This document shows positions 1 to 5,041 of a stretch of DNA of 5,041 nt, piece after piece. Source of the stretch: Rhizorhabdus sp. (lineage in GTDB: Bacteria > Pseudomonadota > Alphaproteobacteria > Sphingomonadales > Sphingomonadaceae); assembly GCA_004297635.1 (NCBI GenBank), contig SCUQ01000423.1, forward strand, positions 1 to 5,041. Reading direction: 5' to 3'. The translations under genes were made by a program, and so were the position numbers. The first letter of the stretch is position 1. Every line of letters begins with the position of its first letter. The notes below the pieces were generated by a model. It saw only the letters and a program-made list of their open reading frames with translations. It did not search any database and was not told where the DNA came from.

Positions 1-615
1 GAGCGCGCCCGCATAGGTCGGCAGGAAATCGGGGCGGGCCACGCCGATCAGCTGGCGCGTCACGCCGGCCGGATTGCAGATCGGACCGAGCAGGTTGAAG
101 ATCGTCCGCCGGCCAATCCGTTTGCGGATCGGGCCGAGCGGCTTGAGCGCCGGATGGTGCTTCTGGGCGAACATGAAACACAGGCCGATATCGTCCAGCG
201 AGTCCTGCGCACGCTCGGAAGCGCGGTCGAGATCGAGGCCGAGCGCCTCCAGCGTATCGGCCGCGCCGGCCTTGGATGAGGCGGCGCGGTTGCCATGCTT
301 GGCGACGGGAACGCCGGCGCCCGCGACGACAATCGCCACGGCGGTAGATACGTTGAGGCTGTGCGCGCCGTCGCCACCCGTGCCGCAGACGTCGATAGCG
401 CCGGGCGGCGCCGCGACCCGGATCATCCGCTCGCGCATCGCCTGTGCGGCACCCGCTATCTCGTCGCTGGTTTCGTCGCGTTCGGCCATGCCCGACAGGA
501 AGGCGACCAGGCTTTCCTCATCGAAAGCGCCGTCGAAGATCGCCGCGAAGATGTCGTGCGCAGTTTCCTGGTCGAGCGGGAATAAAGGATCGGGGAGCTG
601 TTGGATGCGGGCCAC
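1..615 (-). CDS. trpD: Anthranilate phosphoribosyltransferase TrpD, 5' part (C-terminus beyond window edge)
   Basis: This cytoplasmic enzyme transfers the 5-phosphoribosyl group of PRPP to anthranilate, the second committed step of tryptophan synthesis. The 205 codons present begin with a helical N-terminal domain (about residues 7-65). The PRPP-binding GTGGD loop follows at 78-82, then KHGNRAASSKAG at 106-117, a variant of the family's KHGNR-x-x-SS motif. FMFA (147-150) and FNLLGP plus NP (173-182) are also family signatures. TrpD is usually about 330-345 residues, so roughly the last 130 lie left of the window. I chose the GTG at 615 because it lies 2 nt after the trpG stop, has GAAGGAA upstream (627-633), and puts LPDPL close to the N-terminus; the first in-frame Met (43) would remove much of the N-terminal domain. 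The junction suggests coupling with trpG. Identification is very secure; the GTG start is probable. Confidence 0.96.
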   Translation of the reverse strand, partial: MARIQQLPDPLFPLDQETAHDIFAAIFDGAFDEESLVAFLSGMAERDETSDEIAGAAQAMRERMIRVAAPPGAIDVCGTGGDGAHSLNVSTAVAIVVAGAGVPVAKHGNRAASSKAGAADTLEALGLDLDRASERAQDSLDDIGLCFMFAQKHHPALKPLGPIRKRIGRRTIFNLLGPICNPAGVTRQLIGVARPDFLPTYAGAL

Positions 616-617
616 GA

Positions 618-1211
618 TCAGGCGCGTTCCTTCACCTTCATCCCGGCCGCGCGCATGAAATTGGCGAGCATCGCATGGCCATGTTCGGTGGCAATGCTCT
701 CGGGATGGAACTGGACGCCGTGGATCGGCAGGCTTGCGTGGCGGACGCCCATAACCTGCCCATCGGGGGTGCGCGCATTGATGATCAGCTCGGCCGGCAT
801 CCCTTCCTCGGGGACGATCAGCGAATGATAGCGGGTCGCGGTGAAGGGGGATGGCAGGCCTTCGTACAGGCCCGTGTCGTCGTGCAGGATAGGGCTGGTC
901 TTGCCGTGCATCAGCTGCGGGGCGCGGATCACCTTACCCCCGAAATACTGACCGATCGACTGGTGGCCCAGGCAGACGCCCAGAAGCGGCTTCTTCGCGG
1001 CGGCGCAGGCGCCGACCAGATCCAGCGATATGCCGGCCTCGTTGGGCGTGCATGGTCCCGGCGAGATCAGATAGGCTTCGGCCCCGCTCGACATCGCCTG
1101 GCCGACGCCGATCGCGTCGTTCCGGACGACTTCCACCTCGGCGCCAAGCTCCATCAGATAATGGACCAGGTTCCAGGTGAAGCTGTCATAATTGTCGATG
1201 ACGAGGATCAT
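618..1211 (-). CDS. trpG: Anthranilate synthase component II, glutamine amidotransferase TrpG
   Basis: This subunit hydrolyses glutamine and passes ammonia to TrpE, which converts chorismate to anthranilate. The 197-residue length is normal for a stand-alone class I amidotransferase. It opens with the [19 protein letters not shown] type N-terminus found in TrpG/PabA. SPGPCTP (50-56) forms the oxyanion region, GVCLGHQ (78-84) carries the nucleophile Cys80, and HPES (169-172) supplies His169 and Glu171, so the catalytic triad is intact. An AAGGG Shine-Dalgarno sequence six bases before the ATG supports the start. The stop lies 2 nt before trpD. In some bacteria the same protein also serves PabB in folate synthesis; adjacency to trpD favours the tryptophan role, but the dual use cannot be excluded. 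TrpE is not encoded in the window. Confidence 0.97.
   Translation of the reverse strand: MILVIDNYDSFTWNLVHYLMELGAEVEVVRNDAIGVGQAMSSGAEAYLISPGPCTPNEAGISLDLVGACAAAKKPLLGVCLGHQSIGQYFGGKVIRAPQLMHGKTSPILHDDTGLYEGLPSPFTATRYHSLIVPEEGMPAELIINARTPDGQVMGVRHASLPIHGVQFHPESIATEHGHAMLANFMRAAGMKVKERA
627..633 (-). promoter_or_regulatory. Ribosome binding site of trpD, inside the end of trpG
   Basis: On the minus strand this reads GAAGGAA, a good Shine-Dalgarno match lying within the last codons of trpG and ending 11 nt before the GTG chosen for trpD. It helps decide that start and implies that ribosomes finishing trpG can re-initiate on trpD. The spacing is slightly long, so strength is uncertain. Confidence 0.6.
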
Positions 1212-1217
1212 GGAGCG

Positions 1218-1222
1218 CCCTT
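1218..1222 (-). promoter_or_regulatory. Ribosome binding site of trpG
   Basis: On the minus strand this reads AAGGG, six bases before the trpG ATG. It begins only two bases after the 3' foot of the large nested hairpin at 1225-1263, so folding or refolding of that hairpin could affect ribosome access. Confidence 0.75.
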
Positions 1223-1224
1223 AA

Positions 1225-1263
1225 CGGGGCAGGCGCGCTTGCGAAAGCGTGTTTTCTGCCCCG
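1225..1263 (-). promoter_or_regulatory. Nested stem-loop in the trpG leader
   Basis: An outer perfect 8-bp stem pairs 1225-1232 (CGGGGCAG on plus) with 1256-1263 (CTGCCCCG). Inside it, CGCTT at 1236-1240 pairs with AAGCG at 1245-1249 around a four-base loop. In the trpG direction the structure ends two bases before the Shine-Dalgarno sequence and has no U-tract, so it does not look like an intrinsic terminator for that strand. A leader-RNA role in controlling trpG is an inference. In the opposite direction only the inner hairpin is followed by a short T run (1252-1255), with no plus-strand gene ending there. Confidence 0.45.
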
Positions 1264-1286
1264 GCGATGCGAAAGCGCCGCATCGC
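1264..1286 (-). repeat. Second inverted repeat in the trpG leader, with an alternative partner
   Basis: GCGATGCG at 1264-1271 pairs perfectly with CGCATCGC at 1279-1286 around a 7-base loop, directly abutting the nested stem-loop at 1225-1263. The nine bases CGCATCGCT at 1279-1287 recur exactly at 1318-1326, so the 1264-1271 arm could pair with either copy. Two mutually exclusive folds are the pattern expected of a switching leader, but in such GC-rich DNA short complementarities also arise by chance. Confidence 0.4.
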
Positions 1287-1299
1287 TCGCAGCGCCGTC

Positions 1300-1319
1300 C
1301 GCCCGGTTCGTCCCGGGCG
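1300..1319 (-). terminator. Hairpin just downstream of the methyltransferase gene, possible weak terminator
   Basis: CGCCCGG (1300-1306) and CCGGGCG (1313-1319) form a perfect 7-bp GC-only stem with a 6-base loop, starting 16 bases past the methyltransferase stop codon. No U-tract follows in that direction, so this is not a canonical intrinsic terminator. It could stabilise the transcript 3' end or act with Rho. Confidence 0.35.
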
Positions 1320-1335
1320 CATCGCTGGCGGCCGG

Positions 1336-2571
1336 TCAGGCCTCTGCCAGCTCCCGGTGGTTCAGCAGCGCGTTGCGCTCTTCGGTGAGGATAGCGTCGC
1401 AGATGGCCTCCGGTGACGACGCGGCGGGACGGCTGGTGTCGATCAGCAGCACGAACTCGGCGTTCATCGGCTTGGCGGAGAAGCGCTGGCTGCTCACCCG
1501 ATAGCGCTTGTAGGGCTGGATGAAGACCTCGCTATGCCCCCGCGCGCAGGCTGCGCGGACCATGTCGATCAGCGGGATATTGCCATCGGTCGAATAGCTG
1601 ACCGCGATCCAGCGCGCGGGCAGGGAATCGATCAGGCCGGCAAAGGCGGCGGTGGCATGGCGCGCGCTGTTGTACGGGCTGCGCCGTTCGCTGCGCCAGT
1701 CGCGTCGGATCGCGGATTTGTCGCCACGGCCGCTGATCTTGCGGCTGAGCTGGGGCTTGTCCCAAAGGGCGATGCTGTTGAGGACATGATAATTCGATCC
1801 ATAGGGATGCTGGTTATAGGGTGGATCGACATAGACGAAGTCATAGGCCTCCCCATGCTCGCGCGCGAAGCCAAGGGCATCGAGCCGTGTCACCTCATTG
1901 GCCTGGCCATTGTCCAGGAACAGTGCGGGTTCGAGGGTCAGGTCGCTGCAGATGCGATAGCGCGCCGTGCCGTTGCTCCCGCCCCAGCCCGCGTGGAACC
2001 CCTTGAACACGCCCGACGTGTTGCTGGTGTAGCAGCATTGATAGAGCAGGGGGGCGATCAGGCAGGCGGCCTGATCGCTATCGATCTCGCCGATGTCGGC
2101 CAGCCGGGCGATCTCCTCGCGGATCGCATCGATCCGCATGCCGTTCTTGCGCATGTAGAACAGCCGGTCGCGGCCGATCTCGAAATGCTCGTCATCGTCG
2201 GGGCAGAGATGATCGGTCACCCAGCCGGCGATGGGAGGCAGCGCATTGAAGCGGGCGAGCAACCCCGCATAGTCCTGATGGCCGAAGCGGGGCGGCGCAT
2301 TATGCCCGACATGGCAGCGGTTGATCGCCTCGGCATAGGGTTCCCAGTCATTGGCGATCACGCGGAAACCAAGCGCCTTGGCGTAGCGCGAAACCACGCC
2401 GCTGCCGGCGAACAGATCGACGAAGCCCTGCCCCGGTTCCAGCCCGCTTGCGCCGATGGCGCGGCCGATCAGCGGCAGCAGCTTCCGCTTGTTGCCGATA
2501 TAGGGGATCAGCTGGTGGAAGACATAATGGTCTGTGCTGCGTGCGGCATGCTGTCGGCGGTCGTAACGCAT
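1336..2571 (-). CDS. D12-class DNA adenine-N6 methyltransferase
   Basis: The enzyme transfers a methyl group from S-adenosylmethionine to the N6 of adenine in a specific DNA sequence. Motif order is that of the D12 (alpha) class: PYIGNKRKLL (residues 23-32) for cofactor binding, DLFAGSG (52-58, motif I), a middle region containing GVFKGF (187-192) that presumably holds target recognition, then the catalytic DPPY at 249-252 followed by NYH and further C-terminal strands. All key residues are present and the 411-residue frame is unbroken, so it should be active. The recognition sequence cannot be read from the protein. The ATG at 2571 sits 18 codons before the conserved domain but has only a weak ribosome site; an in-frame ATG at 2640 would add 23 residues without family motifs. 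The open frame continues upstream to about 3657, but that extension is antisense to the next gene. No restriction enzyme gene lies within the window, suggesting an orphan methylase or a phage-derived one. Class certain, biological role unknown. Confidence 0.92.
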   Translation of the reverse strand: MRYDRRQHAARSTDHYVFHQLIPYIGNKRKLLPLIGRAIGASGLEPGQGFVDLFAGSGVVSRYAKALGFRVIANDWEPYAEAINRCHVGHNAPPRFGHQDYAGLLARFNALPPIAGWVTDHLCPDDDEHFEIGRDRLFYMRKNGMRIDAIREEIARLADIGEIDSDQAACLIAPLLYQCCYTSNTSGVFKGFHAGWGGSNGTARYRICSDLTLEPALFLDNGQANEVTRLDALGFAREHGEAYDFVYVDPPYNQHPYGSNYHVLNSIALWDKPQLSRKISGRGDKSAIRRDWRSERRSPYNSARHATAAFAGLIDSLPARWIAVSYSTDGNIPLIDMVRAACARGHSEVFIQPYKRYRVSSQRFSAKPMNAEFVLLIDTSRPAASSPEAICDAILTEERNALLNHRELAEA

Positions 2572-2715
2572 GGCCGTCAGCGGTAGTGCGCCGATCGCGT
2601 CCTGTCGATGGCGGGATCGGGGATGACATATTCCCGTCATGACGATGCAACCACTTTGCCGCCGCCCTGTCATTGCGGGCCAATAACGGTCCCCCCTTCC
2701 AAAGGGGGCTACACC
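2572..2715. promoter_or_regulatory. Divergent intergenic region between the methyltransferase and autotransporter genes
   Basis: These 144 bases must hold the promoters for both divergent genes. I see no convincing sigma-70 pair on either strand; TTGCCG at 2656 is a weak -35 candidate with a poorly placed CAATAA at 2681. A perfect 10-bp palindrome, CGTCATGACG, lies at 2635-2644. Its half-site recurs as ATGAC at 2623-2627 and GTCAT at 2669-2673. Those could be operator half-sites, but this is unproven. If the methyltransferase used the upstream ATG at 2640, the non-coding part would shrink to about 75 bases. Confidence 0.55.
2692..2708 (+). promoter_or_regulatory. Shine-Dalgarno sequence held in a perfect hairpin before the autotransporter gene
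   Basis: AAGGGGG at 2702-2708 is a strong ribosome binding site ending 7 bases before the ATG. It pairs along its whole length with CCCCCTT at 2692-2698 across a three-base loop, five of the seven pairs being G-C. When folded, the ribosome site would be fully masked, which suggests translational control of the downstream gene or a requirement for an unfolding factor. The pairing is directly visible; the regulatory role is inferred, and depends on the transcript starting upstream of 2692. Confidence 0.6.
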
Positions 2716-5041
2716 ATGCGACTCATCCGCCACATTCTTCTCGCCTGTACAGCGATCACCACGATGGCCGCGGGCGTCAACGCCCAGTCGACGATCTACA
2801 ACATGGCGAACGTCACCAACGCCGCGGGCGCGGTATCGAAGACGCTGGGCGGCGTCACCTTCGTCAACCAGGGCCTGTTCGGCGCCGGTCGCCTGAGCGC
2901 GACGACGCTCGATTTTCGCGGCGAAACGCTGGGCAGCTTCTCCGGCATGGCGCTCGACCTGTCGACCTGGCGCCGCAACGCCGATGGGAGCTACTCCGGC
3001 GGGATCTTCACCTTGCCTGATCGTGGCCCGTTCGACGGGGCGATCGACTATCGCAACCGCGTCCACACCAGCAACATCACCTTCCGGCCGCTCGCCCCCG
3101 GCTCCGCGGCGCTGCCGCAGGCGACCACGTCGCAGAACCAGGTGACGATCACGCCGACCGGCGGCTTTACGCTGAAGGATGCACTGGGCGTCGAGATGAC
3201 CGGGCGCGATCCGGGCGCCAGCACGGTCACGCGCAATGGCATCGTCTATCCGATCGCCACCGATGGCACGGCGGCAGGACATATCAGCCTGGATGCGGAG
3301 GGCATCGCCTTTCGGCCCGACGGCAGTTTCTACGTTTCCGACGAATATGCCGATGGCCTCTATTATTTCGATGCGACCGGCAGGCAGATCGGTGCGATCC
3401 AGACGGTGGCGGCGATGCTGCCGCGCACGGCGGGCGCCATCAACTTCAACAGCACCACGCCGGGTCAGACAGGCCGTCGTAACAATCAGGGCCTCGAGGC
3501 CATGACGATCACCCCGGACAACAAGAAGCTGGTGACGATCCAGCAATCCGCGACGGTGCAGGATACCAGCGGCGCGAACCAGCAGACCCGGAACAACACC
3601 CGCATCCTGGTCTATGACATCAGCACCAATCCGACGCCGACCAATCCGATCGGCCATTATGTGCTGCAGTTGCCGATCTTCAACAACAACGGCACGGGGG
3701 GTACCGCCGATCGTACGGCGGCGCAGTCGGAAATGCTGGCGCTGAACGACACGCAGTTCCTGGTGCTCGCCCGCGACGGCATCGGCCGCGGCGTCGCCGC
3801 GAACGCCAGCACCAGCTCGACGCCGATATATAAGAGCATCCTGCTCGTCGACACGGCCGGCGCGACCAACCTGGCCGGCACCAGCTTCGAAACCGGCACC
3901 ACGCCGATCGCCAGCAACGGCAGCCTCGTGGCCGGCATCACGCCGGTGCAGCAGGTGGAGGTGGTCAACATGCTCAACCCGACCCAGCTCGCCCGCGTCG
4001 GCATGAACATCACCCGCCTGCCGCTGTCCACGCCGACAACGATCAGCGAGAAGCTGGAAGCGATGGCGCTCGCGCCGGTACTCGATGAAGCCGCGCCGCA
4101 GGATTTCTTCCTGTTCGTCGGAAACGACAACGACTTTCAGGGTACCAGCATTATCTTCAACGGCGTCACGTCGCCCTCGGGGGCAGCTGACGGCTCGGGC
4201 AATAATGACAGCGTCTTCCTCGTCTACCGCCTGACCCTGCCGACCTATGTCGATCCGCAGGCGCTTTCATCGATGATCGGCACCGCGCCGCTGGCCATCA
4301 ATGCCACCCGCAGCGCCGCGGCGGACATCGGTCTCGGCGCGACCCGCGCCGGCATCATGGCGCTGCAGGGCGCCCGCCAGATCGGCGAAACCGGGATGGG
4401 CGAAGGTCTGCGTATCTGGGTTGATGGCGGCTATGCGCGCGTCAACAGCGCCGAACTGGGCGCCGGCAATTTCGAAGCCGACGGATCGGTGATGAGCGGC
4501 GGCGTCGATGCCGCGATCGGCCTGGCGCGGGTCGGCGTGCTCGTCAGCTACCGCAATCTTGATGGCGATTTCGGAGCGGGTACGCGGCTCAAGGCGCGCG
4601 GCACCAGCCTTGGTGCCTATGCCGGCATCGGTCTGGCCAACGGTCTCTATGTGCAGGGCGCCGTTTCCAAGGCCGTCGATCTGCAGATCCGGAACGTCGC
4701 GCGCGACTCGGCCTATGGGCTGACCGGCAGCGGCAGCCCGGATGGCGATGCCTGGTCGATCGGTGGCGAGATCGGCTGGCAGACCACGCTCGGCAAGCTG
4801 CGCGTCGGCCCGTTCGCTGGATATGACTATGTCGATGCCAAGGTCGACGCCTATACCGAGACCGGCGCGAGCCTCGGTAATGTCGCCTATAGCCGTGTCC
4901 GGTATAAGCGGCTGACCGGCTATGCCGGCCTCGAGGCCAAGCTGATGGCCTCGCCTGCCTTCGTGCCGGCGATCCGGGTCAGCTACGCCAAGGAGGACGA
5001 GCGCGGCGCCCGGGCGGCGACTGTCCGCCTCGCCTCGGCCC
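2716..5041 (+). CDS. Autotransporter with phytase-like esterase passenger, 3' end beyond window
   Basis: The frame is open for 775 codons and runs off the right edge. Residues 1-23 form a Sec signal peptide (MRLIR, hydrophobic core, then VNA before Gln24). About 28-510 matches the esterase-like phytase family, a beta-propeller-like hydrolase fold: LPDRGPF at 100-106, EGIAF at 195-199, SDE at 208-210, NNQGLEA at 256-262, EML near 339, EKLEAMAL near 446-453, and NDNDF at 470-474. These acidic clusters are the likely metal or substrate sites. An Ala-rich linker (510-560) fits the helix that threads an autotransporter pore. From about 562, alternating aromatic and small residues (RIWVDGGYARV; GYDYVDAKVDAY near 702) match an autotransporter beta-barrel; about 215 residues of the usual 260-280 are present. 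The product is therefore predicted at the outer membrane with a surface or released esterase or phosphatase. Substrate is unknown, and phytase activity should not be assumed. Start is secure through the strong ribosome site. Confidence 0.88.
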   Translation, partial: MRLIRHILLACTAITTMAAGVNAQSTIYNMANVTNAAGAVSKTLGGVTFVNQGLFGAGRLSATTLDFRGETLGSFSGMALDLSTWRRNADGSYSGGIFTLPDRGPFDGAIDYRNRVHTSNITFRPLAPGSAALPQATTSQNQVTITPTGGFTLKDALGVEMTGRDPGASTVTRNGIVYPIATDGTAAGHISLDAEGIAFRPDGSFYVSDEYADGLYYFDATGRQIGAIQTVAAMLPRTAGAINFNSTTPGQTGRRNNQGLEAMTITPDNKKLVTIQQSATVQDTSGANQQTRNNTRILVYDISTNPTPTNPIGHYVLQLPIFNNNGTGGTADRTAAQSEMLALNDTQFLVLARDGIGRGVAANASTSSTPIYKSILLVDTAGATNLAGTSFETGTTPIASNGSLVAGITPVQQVEVVNMLNPTQLARVGMNITRLPLSTPTTISEKLEAMALAPVLDEAAPQDFFLFVGNDNDFQGTSIIFNGVTSPSGAADGSGNNDSVFLVYRLTLPTYVDPQALSSMIGTAPLAINATRSAAADIGLGATRAGIMALQGARQIGETGMGEGLRIWVDGGYARVNSAELGAGNFEADGSVMSGGVDAAIGLARVGVLVSYRNLDGDFGAGTRLKARGTSLGAYAGIGLANGLYVQGAVSKAVDLQIRNVARDSAYGLTGSGSPDGDAWSIGGEIGWQTTLGKLRVGPFAGYDYVDAKVDAYTETGASLGNVAYSRVRYKRLTGYAGLEAKLMASPAFVPAIRVSYAKEDERGARAATVRLASA

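Noticed and set aside
1235..1255. Plus-strand terminator-like hairpin followed by GTTTT
   Set aside because: No plus-strand gene ends here, the T run is short, and the hairpin is part of the larger stem in the trpG leader.
1221..1322. 33-codon minus-strand frame ending in TAA just before trpG, a possible leader peptide
   Set aside because: It has no Trp codon, no good ribosome site and is Arg-rich as expected of random GC-rich sequence. It could still be translated, but nothing supports attenuation.
444..1388. 314-residue plus-strand open frame opposite trpG and the start of trpD
   Set aside because: It is antisense to two secure genes, has low-complexity Arg-rich ends and no domain features.
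1534..2586. 350-residue plus-strand open frame opposite the methyltransferase
   Set aside because: It is the antisense shadow of a gene with intact catalytic motifs; high GC content leaves antisense frames open, and I see no family motif in it.
2737..2748. Lipobox-like LLAC at residues 8-11 of the autotransporter
   Set aside because: Only ten residues precede the Cys and the hydrophobic stretch continues past it to a normal VNA cleavage site, so a Sec signal peptidase I signal fits better than a lipoprotein signal.
2572..3657. Open minus-strand extension that would make the methyltransferase about 773 residues long
   Set aside because: The extension is Arg- and Ala-rich with no recognisable domain and lies antisense to the signal peptide and passenger of the plus-strand gene, which has clear family motifs and a strong ribosome site.

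Overview
The window is GC-rich, with strong codon bias and overlapping antisense open frames typical of such DNA. Protein features point to an alphaproteobacterium, most likely a sphingomonad (inference from gene style and the trpG-trpD arrangement, not from a marker gene). There are four genes. Two run off the window edges. No tRNA, rRNA, CRISPR array or insertion sequence was seen.

Left part (1-1211, minus strand): tryptophan biosynthesis genes trpG (complete) and trpD (5' part only), separated by 2 nt and probably translationally coupled. TrpG supplies ammonia for anthranilate synthesis. TrpD attaches the phosphoribosyl group to anthranilate. The partner trpE is not in the window.

Middle (1212-2571, minus strand): a structured 124-bp spacer with back-to-back inverted repeats leads into trpG. 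Upstream of it is a complete D12-class DNA adenine-N6 methyltransferase gene of about 411 codons. No restriction endonuclease or mobile-element gene is visible beside it.

Right part (2572-5041): a 144-bp divergent intergenic region, then a plus-strand gene that stays open to the window end (at least 775 codons). It encodes a signal peptide, a phytase-like esterase (beta-propeller type) passenger and a C-terminal autotransporter beta-barrel, so it is probably a surface-displayed or secreted hydrolase. Its Shine-Dalgarno sequence lies inside a perfect 7-bp hairpin, the most distinctive regulatory signal in the window.

The trp genes form one unit. The methyltransferase is co-directional with them but separated by structured DNA. 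The autotransporter is divergently transcribed, and nothing in the sequence ties it functionally to the other genes.
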